A program made the translations under genes and the position numbers. Below the pieces are notes generated by a model that was given only the letters and a program-made list of their open reading frames with translations, was not told the DNA's origin and made no database searches. Source: Chlorokybus atmophyticus (lineage: Eukaryota > Streptophyta > Chlorokybophyceae > Chlorokybales > Chlorokybaceae). Taken from it: DNA of 64,000 bases. Below are positions 1-13,312 of this stretch, piece after piece (within the stretch, counting starts at the first letter, position 1; every line of letters starts with the position of its first letter). The DNA lies in NCBI GenBank assembly GCA_009103225.1, contig RHPI01002264.1, forward strand, positions 284,518 to 348,517. The letters run 5' to 3'.

Positions 1-1525
1 GGGGGGGGGGGGCTGCTGACTGCTTGTGTGAGTGTGCTTGCCTATGTGTGGATGGATGCACAACCATCCGATAACTTTGCGTACTCCGCACAACGTTGCT
101 GACGCCTCCACCACCTGCCGCTGCCAGCGCCGCCCCTGCCGCCGCTAGCGCCGCCCGTGCCGCCGCTGACGCTGACGACAAGGCCGTCGTCGCTAGCAAA
201 TTTAATCGCGTTCAAGCTTAAAGGATATCAGTTGTTTATTGTCTTAAATATTATAAGCGTTGTTGATATTATTGACACACCATTAGTGAGATACATAATG
301 TACGATAGAAGATATCGAGCATCGGCCATTGATGTAATTAATGCAACGTTAAGGAACTAACGTCTTTGCGCTTTGTGACCGGTGTAGACGCTTGGCGTCG
401 CCAGCAGCGAAGCCACACAGCACAGCATCGTCTACATGTAAGTTAGTCTCGTGGTACATACGGTGCATACGGTGCATACGGTGACTATATCACAGGCTAA
501 ACCAAGAAGGCAGGTCAGATTCGCGGCCAGCCACGGCGACCGGTGGTACTCGGCCATCACGTATCAGCGGCCGGCTGGTCGATGTCGATGCATGTTGGCC
601 CAGCTTTGCTGGGATGTTGCTAGGACAAGCCGCGGCCAGCCGTGGGCCCAGGAGGGTGCTGTAGCGCGGATTAGGCATCTGCCGCTGTCCGATGCTTATA
701 TCAGAAGACATACTTCGGGTAAGGTAGGCCTATATTGTGCTTGTTGCGGCGGCATACCGGGCGAGGTATACATGTTCACGCTGTCTGGACTGTTTCACAT
801 TCCGGTACAATTCCGCGGCCGAACATTCCTACATCGGTGGTAGACCGCGCCCTGTTGCTGTGTGTGGCCTGGCGGCAACACAGCACAGACTCTGATGACA
901 CTTGTGTGGCTGTAGGAGGGCGGGGAGGGGGGGCGTTGTGGGTGTACTGGTGGGTGTAGGTGTGAACCACTGGCGGCGCACCATGTCACGCAGCTGTATC
1001 AGCGTACAAGTGAGTGGAAAGTGGGCTGTTATTTGCTTGGTGGCGGCTGTGTTCCGCCGCGCTTCTGGTTAATCATCATGCCTGTCATCTCGGCTCTCAG
1101 CGCACGTCAAGCTGCCTCGTGAACTCCATTATGGCCATGCTGCTTGGTATTTATTGTCTTTTGGCATGTGAGGGTGGGGGGGCGGGTGGGGGGGGTCGTT
1201 CGTGCGTGTGTACCGTGTGTTTGTAAAGCAGGGCTATTCTTAGCTTCGATACGACCTTACTGTACAGTTGGAAATAGGTGTGATTGTTAACTTGTGTGTC
1301 TGCGTGAGTCAGTGACTGACTCGGTTGCGTCATGTCCGCACATTCAAGTGTTCATGCCAGCAGAGTGCACACGATTGCATGTGTGCACACTTGCTTGCAA
1401 GCTCGCTAATGAGCACATACATATACGTACGTACTCGCAACGCATAATGATAGCTACTTACATGCTGACCCCCCCCCCCCCCCCCCCCCNAACCTGCCCA
1501 GGCTGTTGTCAACCACCGTGTTTCC
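1..1525. other. No recognisable gene; low-complexity flank
   Basis: The window opens with a run of 12 G. The longest open frame here (451-843, +) resembles no family I know and has no domain, signal peptide or repeat to support it. A short GTGCATACG-type repeat lies near 460-482. Nothing convincing as an upstream promoter of the following gene can be seen. Confidence 0.5.
1469..1490. repeat. Poly-C tract ending in an undetermined base
   Basis: There are 21 consecutive C followed by one N at 1490. The N suggests that the assembler could not resolve the homopolymer length, so true spacing to the monooxygenase start 36 bases downstream is uncertain. Confidence 0.9.
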
Positions 1526-3839
1526 ATGACAGCAGCACCGCTACAATCACCACCAACACAACCCCCCATCCGTTCCAGCAAAAGCAGCAGCCGTCTCCCG
1601 AGCGCCGTCGTGGTTGGCGCCGGCATCGGTGGACTCGCTGCCGCCCTCGCGCTGCGCAAGGTCGCTGGCCTGCAAGATGTGACCATACTGGAGAGGGGAA
1701 CCAAGCGCCGGGAAGAGGGTGACTAGGGTGCATGAGCGCTCATGCGTGTGGGCTTGACATGTACCCATAAACGCTACCAACACGTGTACACACACCAACC
1801 TTGAAGTGTGTGCGTGTATGTGCATGTCTGTGGTGACTAACTTGGTGGTTACTTGATAGGTGGTACGGCTCTGGTATTATGGCCCAATGCGCTGAAGGCG
1901 TTGGAGTTCATTGATCCTGCAGTCAAACACAAAGTTATAGCAAGCGGCGTGCATTACCGCTACTCGGCAAGTTGATTGACTAACATCCAACAGAGTTTTC
2001 AATGTTGAGTGCGTCGTTGATGTTGTCATTCTTGCTGTTGTTGCTGCTGTTATCATTGTTGTGGTATGAGGCGTCCCTGCGACTGTTGCCGTGGGTGTGT
2101 ATCAACTAGCGGAAAACATCACAACATGAACGGCGTGACAATATCATGCGGATGTGCAGGTGGGTAAGTGGCATGGCAATGTAGAGGTCGCGACCCCATA
2201 TGAACAAGAGAAAAAGTTTGGGGAGGCAGCGCTGGGGGTGTGGTGGTGGCGACTGCACGAGGTAATGGGCTTGCATGCATGCGAGCGCATATATGTGTTG
2301 GTAGTCTCTGTGATATGTTGCTGATCAGGCAAGATATGGCTATAACAAACACGATTGCACCCGTGAGTCCAGCACAAACAGCTTAAGTTGAATGGAATAG
2401 CCAGCGCACTCGCTATTCATGCACAGTACGATACACGAAAACACTCACAACACTCACAAAAGGGCAAGGCGTAATGTGTGCATGAGCACAATGATTGTGT
2501 ATGTCCGTGTTGCCAGATGCCCTTACACAGGTATGCACACGCGTCAACACCTGTGTGTTGGCCTGTCCGATTACAGGTCCTTATGCGCACTGTTGCTGAC
2601 GAGTCAATTCCCATAATCGACAACGCGCGCTGCTTGTTGGCGTGCACTTCGATGACACCGACGCGGATATTGAGCGAGGAGAGTTGTTGGTGGAGTTGGG
2701 TGATGAGGGGGGTGTGTCCTCCACTCAAACATACAGAGCAGACATCATTGTTGGCGCTGACGGCATCGCTTCCAGAGTGAGGGCGGGTTTGTTTGGTGAG
2801 AAGCCCCCCGACTACGGCAATCGCGTTGGCTGGAGGGCTGTGTTGCAGGACTACCTGCCCAACATCGAGCTGCAGAACAACAACGGCAGCAACGACAGCG
2901 CGTTCGCCGACTTCTCGCCGGCGAAAGACACGTACTTCTGTGCACAGGTGTGAAGGTGTTTGCTGTTGGCATGGCCTTGGGCTACCTATGTGGCACATGA
3001 GAGAAGGTGGTTGCACGGGTGCACCCACGCAAGTTGAAGTATGTTCGCACTTGTATGCATTTGCGTGCATGTCTCTCAGAAAAAGCTGAACCACATGCGT
3101 TTTGTAGACCAATCCCACAAGGGCGTTGCTGTGCATGCCCCTTGGGCAAGGCACCTACTTTTGGTCCTTCACTGTAGACACTAAGGAGGACGAGCAGCAG
3201 GGTGATGGGCAACGACAACAAGGAGAAAACACACAACAGCACGTTGCCGCACTGCCTGCCTGGGTGCGAGAGTACAGGGAGGCTGATCCAGAAGCTGTCA
3301 AGTCCAAGTTGTTGGAATGTGTGGGCGACTTTGCCGAGCCGGCTCTTCTGGACATGATCGCTCACACGCCTGCTGGAAGCATCCTGATGAGGCCCATCAT
3401 GTTCAGGACTGAGCCCCTGCAGGTGTGGAGCAGAGGAAATGTAGTGCTGTTGGGCGACGCCGCCCACGCCATGAGGCCCACGAAAGGCCAAGGCGCGTGC
3501 TGCGCACTGGAAGACGCCGCCCAGTTGGGCCGCAGCGTGCGGGATGCGTTGTTGTCCATAGCGTGTGTCTCCACCACCTCATCGACAACATACCAACCAC
3601 GAGAACAAGACCCACAACAAGAGCAACTCAGCCACAGTGCACTTGCACAAACGTGTCGCGCGGCCATAGGGCACTACGAGTCCGTGCGGTCGCCACGCGC
3701 CGACGCCATCCAGCTCGACAGCAAAGCGGCGGCCACTGCTTCCCGCAATGGTGTGAGACCGCCAGTGAGAGAAGGTGACGAGTACAAGGAGTGGCTCTTC
3801 AACTTTGCCACCATTGGGTTGGGAAGTAATAGTCAATGA
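1526..3839 (+). CDS. FAD-dependent monooxygenase, four exons
   Basis: Flavoprotein hydroxylase of the UbiH/salicylate-hydroxylase/zeaxanthin-epoxidase fold, which uses FAD, NAD(P)H and O2 to hydroxylate or epoxidise a substrate not predictable here. A self-consistent model is exon 1 1526-1718, exon 2 1860-1970, exon 3 2604-2947, exon 4 3108-3839. All introns are GT-AG, all phases agree, and the product is about 459 residues, normal for the family. Exon 1 carries the dinucleotide-binding GAGIGGL motif and the VTILER strand end. Exon 2 has the family signature LVLWPNALKALE. Exon 3 has GADGIASRVR (the DG motif). Exon 4 has the FAD-ribityl motif GDAAHAMRPTKGQG followed by ALEDAAQLG. A low-complexity Gln/Gly insert follows in exon 4. 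The stop is TGA. The segment normally between LVLWPNALKALE and the DG motif looks short, so a small exon in 1971-2603 may be missing. Symbol withheld because the substrate class is unknown. Confidence 0.88.
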
Positions 3840-5896
3840 TACCTTATGTGCTGTTAAGGAGGGGGGGGGGGGATATGCATATCAACTTGCACTGTAGGTG
3901 CAAAGTGTGTCTGAGGGATCAACTTGGGATCAACACATCGCAAGCAGCACATGGTATGAGGATAGCAAACGTGTGATCACACAGGTAGTACCATAATAAT
4001 TGTAGTACTTACCATGTGGTTGGCGACATGCAGCCTGCGCAACTGTGTGAATTAGAAGAGTTGTGTTATGATACCGAGGGTTTCATTATGCGTTCCTGCA
4101 TGTGGACGTGCTGACCAACATCTAGCGCATATGACTAATGAAAGAAGCAAGCAGCAGCTGATCATGAATGCGTAAGAGTGTGCAATATACAGGTGTGCTG
4201 TGTGCACACAGTGTACGTGGATGTAGGGACAGTGCCAGTCGGTTGCTACTACGCGGTAGCAACCGACTGGCACTGTCCTATATTCATGTACATGGATAAT
4301 GTGATGTATGCACACACCATTACGCTACTCTGTCAGTACACACGCGTGCGCGCCATTGCGCTCAGCCACAAACAGCACTACAGTCGCCACCTGTGTCGTC
4401 CTTCTCACCATTAGCACGTTTTGCCCGGCTGCGTGCTCCCAACAGCGGCGCTGCAATTGCCCTTCTGGTCAAGCATGGCAGGATGGGCGCCCAGCCTGGT
4501 ATACCCGCGGCCGCCGCTTATGGGTGGGTGTGCACTGTATCCCACAACTGCGTGATCACCCGAGCATCTGCCACAACGACAATGCAGACTGCTGCTACTT
4601 CATGATCCGCTCCCTCGCGTTTTTCACACCGAGTGCTGGAATCTGCATGGCCTGTCCATGTCTTCTGGTGCTTGCACTCGTAAGCGCAGTACGTGGACAC
4701 AACAATCTCAGGCTGTGCAGTGCGAAAAACTTGCCTTGTATACAGGCGCTCCTGGCGTAAGTGGCCTCTTTCTGCGAATGGATTTGATCTGGTGCGACAT
4801 GCATAAACCTCAATTTCCAGCGTCAGCAGCACTTACAGTCTCTGCACCTAATACCGCTAACTCCCAGTGACAACAGATCTGCTCCGATAGGTATAGTCAG
4901 AACCATAACAGCCAACTTCATAGCAATTCAGAGGTTGAGATCAACAGATCTAATTCATGCCAACGTTCTTTTGATTGTCTATATGATTGACGTGAGACCA
5001 CGTGCGGGCATGCATGGAGTGTTTATTGCATACGATGATTGATGGTTCATCCTCTCACACACACACATGCATGCAGAACTGCACGCGCAATCAAGTTTGT
5101 AAGCACACGCAGCAGAACACACGGCAGGGCATGTCAGGGCCGATTGTGCGTGCTACCTTGCTGGCTAGCGTTGCGCTGCCCGCGGCCCAGCCAGGGCGCA
5201 CGACCACCTCCCGCGTCAGTGCCGCTTCCCCGCCTACTTGACTGGCGCTCTTCCTCATGCTGCCCCCATCCAGGGCTTCTTCGCCGTCCACCATGAGTAA
5301 GTAAGCCGGCAATGACATCGACCCCGCCAACCACAATTGCAAGCGCAAGCTTCACCCGCCGCTCGCCAACAATCAACACCCCCCCCCCCCCCTACTTGTA
5401 CTTGTAGGGGTGGGTGGGACCACGCTGGTAGCAGCAGGCACGGCTGTGCAGCTACTGACGGCGCTTGCGGCTGCGGCAGCAGCATTGACAACAGCAACAA
5501 TACTGACAATGCCCCTGCTGACTGAGGCCAGCCGCGTGCTGCCCGCCTGTTTGGGCTCGCCTGAGGAGGCAGGGCTGAGGTGCTGCTCGGGCGGGGCGGG
5601 GCGGGGCGGTGTGACGTTACTGGTGGGTAGCCTACGAGAAATGTGCGCCGTTAGTGCGCTGCTTACCGGGTGCATCTTCTGGACGCACCCGGTAGTGCGC
5701 AAGCTTGCACTCGGTCGCTCATTGGGCGCACGCCCTGTACTTAATTTGTCATCTACTTGCAGCCAGATTCCATGCACTCACACTGCCAAGTAGTAGTTCC
5801 ACACTTGCGCCGCATGTTGACGCATAAGAGCTTGCCAGCTGATAGGCTAGCGAGTCTGTCCACTTCTATCCCCTCCTGCTGCGTCAGAGGACGCAC
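3840..5896. other. Intergenic; no gene recognised
   Basis: Short open frames only, none with recognisable domains. Contains G and C homopolymers (about 3861-3872 and 5381-5393), a 23-bp-arm hairpin at 4213-4292 (listed separately) and a smaller stem at about 5664-5692 (arms TACCGGGTGC / GCACCCGGTA). Confidence 0.5.
4213..4292. other. Long fold-back hairpin
   Basis: A perfect 23-bp stem is formed by 4227-4249 and 4256-4278 around the six-base loop TACGCG. The stem continues outward imperfectly (TACGTGGATGTAGG against a complementary copy that reads CCTATATTCATGTA), giving about 35 paired positions with bulges. The shape fits a small-RNA precursor or a short fold-back element. No open frame uses it. 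Confidence 0.7.
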
Positions 5897-6014
5897 ATGA
5901 GGGGAGTACGATGTGCGCATCTCTCGTCACCAAGCCCTGCGCCGGGCGTGGTGCTGCTGTTGCCAGCTGTGTTTGCCTCGTGGACGGTAGCCAGAGGCCG
6001 AGCAGCTAACAACC

Positions 6015-6959
<945 letters not shown>

Positions 6960-7022
6960 CTCATCTGTGTGCCACGGCGCATTCCGCTGCAGGTGCGCGG
7001 GGCTGACGGTGTTTGATGCAAC

Positions 7023-8455
7023 GTGATCGTCATGCCACTGCCGCATTTGCTGCTTGACATGGCTGTGGTGCCGCGGGCGCGCAACCTGCGCACTGTGTTT
7101 TGCGGGGACCGCACCACCCTGCGCACTACATTTCCAACGCCACATGGCAGGAAATCGGTGGCCCGGCGTCCCCCCTCCTTGGTCTGCCTCGCAACCAGCG
7201 CCGCCCGCGCCGCCCACGCCGGCGCAGGAGCGGGTCCCCGGCAAGGGGGCGCAGCAGCAGCCACGGCGCAGCCGGCGCCGCAACCCCAGCCGCCACCTGC
7301 GCCGCACAGTCCCGCCGCAGCAGTTCGTCAACAATGTCGCCATAGACGCCGGCCTGGGAGCGAGCGCGCAGCCCGCAGCAGGAGCTGCAGCTGCAGCAGT
7401 ACAGGAGCCCTGCCAGGCGCAAGGCACCGGCCAGGAGCCGGCCCCAATCCTCTCACCGCTCTCGCCCATCACCGGAGGTAACGCCGCGCGCGCCCAAACA
7501 AGCCCTTTCAGCAGCGCTGCCTCTTCCGTGCTAGCTCCTCCTCCTCTTCCCGGGCGGGAGCAGCGCTTCCGGCTCCCGCAGCTCCCGCATGGCCGCCCTG
7601 CGCGCAGCCCGGCACGCAAGTCGTCGCCGCTGCGAACGGAAGTTGCCGCTGCAGTTGAGGCATTCAAGGCTCTCATGGCAGCCATAGAGAGCTACATTGC
7701 CCTCTATTCCAATGATGACGATGCGTATTCCGAGTAGCACGAACGCTGCTCCCTCCCTTCTCGATCTCCGTGACCTCATCAACACAATGGTTTGGGTGCT
7801 GGGGCTTAGCGGTGAGTGTTTGATGGGCCGTGTTGATAGCGTTGGGGCTCCCACCCCAGGCAATCTCAACACCACAATCTACCTCTCGCAACTCAGAGCA
7901 CAGGTGCCTGCATCGTGTGTGCTTCCCGTAGTTGCACAAGCACACGCGCCCCCACCACCTCCAACAGAGGAGGATGTGTTGGCCAATGTCAATGGCATGG
8001 TGCTCGCAACTAATGGTATCCACGTCGTACAAATCACCCGCACCTCTCACTACGTGCACGTGTGACAAAACATTGTCAGCCGCATCAGTAGCGATACCAC
8101 CATGCACGGATCCGAACTACGCAGCATGTGGCGTTGCTCACTGACTCCAGGTATCCACTGATGGCGGCATACATGCACGTGTTGGAAGCAAGCTTGTACC
8201 GTGAATGGAGACGGAGAAGACTATGCTGCCACCCTTATCGAGGATTGAACGCGCTTGTTGGAGGCAACCAAAACCAAGTTGTCCATGTCTTACACCGAAG
8301 TTCGTCTACTAGACGAGGTCTTCAAACTGTACAATGAAGTCATGCGCACAAGCCCAGCATCGCAGCCAGTTTCAACATTTGGTAAGGTACTCGTGTTGCT
8401 TAAGGGCATCCCTATGCGAGATGGCCGGCTCGTGCTCCTTGTGTATGCTGATTAA
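7023..8455 (+). other. Unrecognised open frames, possible exons of an unknown gene
   Basis: Three overlapping open frames (7054-7737, 7697-8065, 8255-8455) have normal amino-acid composition. The first is Pro/Arg/Ala-rich and ends in an acidic tail (NDDDAYSE). The second begins with a hydrophobic amphipathic stretch (LLDLRDLINTMVWVLGL). The third is helical and charged (SYTEVRLLDEVFKLYNEVM). They could be exons of one gene or decayed repeat sequence. No domain is recognised and no splice chain could be confirmed. Confidence 0.25.
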
Positions 8456-8668
8456 GAGCGGCTCCGTGCATAGAAGCCAGCTTGCCGTGCCCTTGTGTCT
8501 ATGCTGCACCGCGCTGCTGGCACAGCTACTCGGAAGCTGCTCTAGCGCTGCGCATGTGGTCGGTCAGCGTCGTCTTGTGTTAAATAGCAAAGATGACAAC
8601 AATAACAATCATGACATCACTTACATAGATGTTAAGAGTGGATGGGAATGAAGGCCAGGGCGGTCACT

Positions 8669-8700
8669 AGTTCAACCTTTGAGTACTCAAAGGTTGAACT
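8669..8700. repeat. Perfect 32-bp palindrome
   Basis: The 32 bases equal their own reverse complement, with arms beginning AGTTCAACCTTTGAG and no loop. Lies in gene-free sequence. Confidence 0.9.
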
Positions 8701-9864
8701 TGCGAATCAGGTATGAGGAGGGTTGAGGGCGTCCATGCAGAGACGCCCACGCCCAAGGCCAGCAGGCCGCGCAGCTTTTAGATCACGTGCTTAACAAAGC
8801 AAAAGTCAAGTTATGCATGCTGCCGCCTCCGCCGCCATACAGTTTGGGGGCAAAGCCCTTAAAACGGCCAGTCCTTGGGTTGTCCGGGTCTGCGCTGGTG
8901 CAGCGCGGTCATTAGTGGCCGGCGTTAAGTCGGCGTGAATATTGATATGATGGGTCCAACGAGTCCGCATCGACCAACTGTTGGGATTATGATCGACAGT
9001 GCCTGACCATTTCGAGCGCAAATCCACCACTCCTTAATTGGTTCGCCGGGTCGTCGGTTGTCCCTCCCTGTCGACGTAGACAGGCAAACATTTGAGTAGA
9101 ATGGCCGTGCTCGAGTCGGTGAGACCGGTGTAAGCGATCGCGTTTTGTCGGCGTCGACATAGACGCTCGCCCCTTGGCTGGTTGTAATCCATTAATATTG
9201 TAGGGTAACGTTGTTGTGGACGTTGAGAGACTGGTGTCAACTGCGAAAATCATGTCGCGCCTAGGCCTAGTTGTTGTCTGTCGCGTCAGGTAGCAATCAA
9301 CATGTATATGCATGTATATGTACAAAAATTTTTTCATACGTATATAGATAATTTGTTATACACACATGCATAAGGACATGTCAATTGCCACAATGTGCTC
9401 AGTTCGTGCATTTCTTGCGTTTATTCGCCTATATCTGAGGAAATTCAATTATGAAGGTGTACTTCTGACGGCCTAGAAGCGTTCAATGTCGATCCAATGG
9501 CATAGCAAACTATCACTCGCCGCCAGCTAATTGCACTCGCCGGCTGGCGTTACTGTCTTGCCGTGTAGCGTGACGCGTCCACAGTGACGCGCGAAGCCGA
9601 CTGACAAGCGTGAAACGGTCAGTCAAACGTTGCCTGCTGTTGACGGTGACGCGGTCCCGTTAGAAGCAGGGGGCAAACGGAACGGGCAGTAACCATCACT
9701 TCTGGTTCTGTCGCCCGACCATCGGCGTCAGATACACCGTACACTCCCCCGAGGACCGTATGTTGGGGAGCCCGACCCACTAGTTCACTCGAAACCCCCT
9801 CCGAGGAAGTGAATGAATACCTACTACACTGCTAAGTAGACTAAGTAGACTTACGTAGTGGACG
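8701..9864. other. Intergenic; nothing recognised
   Basis: No open frame of note. Short GACGC/GTGACGCG-rich stretches near 9540-9660. No repeat boundary could be defined. Confidence 0.5.
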
Positions 9865-10030
9865 TGACAGCGGAAGCATGGGACGCGGCTGTTCAAGTTG
9901 CAGCCAGCCACTGTGTTTGGTCTCTTGTCTTATCTTGAGCCAGCTGGACCGCACAACGCAGCAGTTAGTGACGCAACCCCGTCGGTGTCAACTTCCCCCG
10001 CGAACACAACGTAGACTTCGCTGATTACAC
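9865..10030 (+). promoter_or_regulatory. Duplicated 5' flank of receptor gene A
   Basis: Shares an ordered set of blocks with 33480-33700, 38385-38645 and, inverted, 41525-41760: GACGCGGCTNTTCAAGTTGC, GAGCCAGCTG, GGACCGCACAA, GTCAACTTCCCCC and CACAACGTAGA. Here and at 38 kb the module ends about 200 bases before the signal-peptide exon of a PPC-type receptor gene, so it may be promoter or 5'-UTR sequence duplicated with the gene. No core promoter motif is obvious. Confidence 0.5.
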
Positions 10031-10231
10031 AGTTTCCCACTTCTCTCCAGCAAGGCGTGGGAAGCCTATTGCTCATGATGTGATCGCATGCCTTGAGAGA
10101 GGTTGTGTTGGTTTGAGGCTCGCAGTTGCCGAGCACAACGGCCAGCTGTTGGCCATGGAGCGCTTGTGTTGAATAATACCAGCCGATTAGAGAGCGTCAT
10201 AGCAGCCCGTTTTGTTGTTGAAGTCGCTGCC

Positions 10232-10461
10232 ATGGTGCGCTGGTTGGTGAACAAATGGCTATGGCTGTGGCTGCCGCTGCTGTGCCCCCCTGCAGCGATG
10301 GCACAAGTACCAGGTCCGTCACTGTCACACTGTGTCCGCCTCATGTCGTCTCTCTCTTTCTCGCTCTCTGTCTCTTTCACACACAGCTATGTCCTACTAT
10401 GCATGAACTAGTGTGCATATGGACTGCAATTTGGCACAACCAAAGACTCCTTCCCTTGATC

Positions 10462-10510
<49 letters not shown>

Positions 10511-13312
10511 ACACACGGGAGACCGCCATTCCAATCACTGTCCTGCCATTCGCATATAACGCCAGCACAGTTTACGCACACAGCAACTATATCTTCAGCG
10601 GCGAGTGTGTAGATCTTACACTGACAGGACCGCATGCGCCTGATCTCGTGTTCCGGTAAGTGCTGGTGTCTGCATGCATAGATCAGTCTCGTGTTGTCTC
10701 TTCACAGCTGAGGCTCAGGGCTGTACGTTGGCGCCTGCTACCAGGTACTCTCCTGCGGCAGATGCTCTACTGGACGTTGGCACATGCCCTACCAATTTTG
10801 ACACGGTGCTGTTTGTTTGCAATCCGCCGGATGGCTTGGGCAACTTCAACTGCTCTCTCGGATGTAACGATGATGGCTGTGGTTACCATGGGTCCCAATT
10901 GACTGCGCTTCAGTTCCGTGGCGGCAATACCTATTACATCGTGAGTTTGAACTTGAACTTGAATGCTGCTGCACGTATGTTGTTTTTCTCTTGGTCATCT
11001 GCGACAACGGTAGCTATGACCACTCTGTGCGGCAACCAGTATGTGACAGGTTACGATAGTGCGAGCGGTAATTTCCAGCTTACCATGAACTACACTACTT
11101 CGAGCTTGACGTCTTCACCACCGCCACCACCATCGCCGCAGTCCCCTTTGCCTGCTCCTGCTCCGGATCCCCCACCTGCCTTTGCTCCCGCACCTGCCTT
11201 TACACCCGCACCTGTCTATAGTTACACTTCCGCACCCGCAAGTGCCACCTCTCCATCACCGTCAGCTGCAGCTTCATCCATCACCTCTCCAACCCCAAGC
11301 ACAGCCACGGCCTCAGGCAGCAGAGGCTCTGCTTCTACATCAAGCGGAAATGGTATGACATGGCTTTCTGATGTGGATAACCGTTACCACCCACTCACTG
11401 CTGTGACGGTTTGCGGCTCGTGCAGGGGCAGGGGTGGGCGGAGCGGTGGCTGGTTCCCTGCTAGCGGTGGCTTTGGTTGTCGCTGGAGGGTATGTGTATT
11501 GGCGCAAGAGACGCGGGCAGCCCATCATACCTTTCACCACCTATGCACGTGCCTCAACAATTGGAAAGCTCGATGACACACATGCGTTGTCCCCTGCAGA
11601 TCTTCCTCCTCCTGCTGCAGCTGCCTTCTTCCGCTCCCCCAACGGTCACGAGCACACCATAGGTGAGTGCCTGATGTCAAAAGCAACGTAGACTGATGCA
11701 AGCACGCAACCGCCCGCGCACAGTACCAACCCTCCCTACGCCTTTCTTTCTTCTAGCAGGGTCGCTGCCAGACGATGGTGTTGTCGTTGTACGTGTCGGT
11801 GGTCAAGACCGCCAGCTGTCACGCACTGCTTTAGCTAGAGGCAATGCTGGCCAGCTCAGGCAGTTCTCCTTTCAGGAGATACTGGCAGCAACGCAGTGGT
11901 TCAGCGCGCAAAGGCACATCGGCAGCGGAGCCTTCGGAAACGTATACAGGTGCGCACTACATGCACGCATGCGCGCATGCAGTCATCAGAAAGTGCATCA
12001 ACTGTTGTTGTGGGTCTTGACTTGACGAGGGTTTTGTCTGTGTACGCAGTGGTCGCTTGCATGATGGCACGTGGGTGGCCATCAAGCGCCTTTCTTCTTC
12101 TGCGGGTGTGGTGATGAGCAGGGAGCTGGATACGGAGATGGCTGTGCTGGCCAAGGTGCAGCATCCCAACCTCGTGCGCATGCTCGGGTTCTGCCAGGAG
12201 GACGAGCAGTGTGTGCTTGTGCTGGAGCTCCTAGACAAAGGACCGCTCGATCAACACATCTACAAACGAGGTGAGTGAGGGAGTGAACATTTATGATACA
12301 GGAGTTGGGGCAAAGTTGACTCTGGTATGGTCTGCTCAGGCAACACATTTACGTGGGCGCTTCGTCTGCGAGCGTTGTTTGGGGTCGCCAAGGCCTTGGC
12401 GTATCTGCACCACGAGCTGCCGGAGCCACTCGTCCACAGGGACATCAAGCCGGCAAACATTCTGCTGGACGCCAACTACCAAGCCAAGGCATGCACATGT
12501 GACTGTACTACTACTAGACTGTCGACACACCATCAGCAGGAATACACACAACACTAATGAGCACAACAACAGGTGACAGACTTCGGTCTGGTGCGCGAGG
12601 TGCCAAACAATGCGACACATGCGCACTCTGCCGTGGCCGGCACATATGGGTATATAGTTCCAGTATTGTGCTTGACATGCAACGTAAACACGCACGTACG
12701 TGTAAATTGGAATTACAAGTCTTCACCAAAAATCACTTAGTTGTATCCTGCCCGTACAGCTACCTTGCGCCAGAGGTTGTGGAGTTTGGCATTTACCGCC
12801 CCAGCTCGGACGTGTACTCCTTTGGGGTGGTGATGCTGGAGGTACTGACCGCTCGCAAGCCGCTGGACATGACCAGGCCCGCCACGGAGCAGCGCCTCGT
12901 GAGACTGGTAGGGAGACAGCAAAAAGTAAAGTACACGGCACGCTCCTCATTCACAAAAGATGTTCCATACCACATGCAAGCAAGTTTCAAAGCTGCACAC
13001 ATGCAGCGTGCACGCTGCCAGTTTCATTTCTTGTACTGTATTTACTTGGCTGCATGAGGACATCATGCATGTACGCGCCCACATATATACACATATACGC
13101 AGGCTGTGTCGAAGGTGGCAGAGGGTCCTGGTCCGTTCTCCACCCTGTTGGACCCCACGCTGCAGCTGCGCGAGCACGGCGACGTGGCTCAGGCGTTTGG
13201 CGTGGCGAGGCTGGCCGCCCGCTGCGTGGCCAAGGAGGCGGAGACGCGGCCCGATGCGAGGGAGGTGGTGGCCAGGCTGGAGGAGGTGGGGTGGTGGGGT
13301 GGGAGTTTGTGA
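10232..13312 (+). CDS. Receptor-like kinase A: PPC-like ectodomain, stalk, TM, kinase
   Basis: Predicted plasma-membrane Ser/Thr receptor kinase of the RLK/Pelle type. Exon 1 (10232-10313) encodes a signal peptide with a Trp/Leu core. Exon 2 (10508-10655) and exon 3 (10719-11352) encode a cysteine-containing domain resembling PPC ([20 protein letters not shown]), then a Pro/Ser/Ala stalk. 11426-11662 holds the membrane helix ([16 protein letters not shown], then WRKRR). Kinase exons: 11760-11949 (glycine loop [10 protein letters not shown]), 12050-12270 (VAIKRL), 12340-12488 ([11 protein letters not shown]), 12573-12649 (VTDFGL), 12760-12907 ([18 protein letters not shown]), 13103-13312 (LLDP, then [11 protein letters not shown] stop). 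Phases agree from exon 3 to the stop, about 700 residues. The exon 2/3 junction does not keep frame with its obvious GT-AG pair, so one boundary is wrong or the allele is damaged. Paralogue of the gene at 28.9-32.9 kb (-). Ligand unknown. Confidence 0.85.
10464..10506. repeat. (AC)n microsatellite at the end of intron 1 of receptor A
   Basis: About 21 AC units run directly into the acceptor ACAG of exon 2. The same intron in paralogue D is instead dominated by (TC)n. Confidence 0.9.

Noticed and set aside
451-843. 130-codon open frame as a gene
   Set aside because: No domain, no splice partners, no neighbouring support.
10255-10659. Continuous reading through the (AC)n repeat as a His-Thr-rich protein
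   Set aside because: The repeat lies in an intron with a proper acceptor, and the signal peptide and PPC exons join in frame without it.
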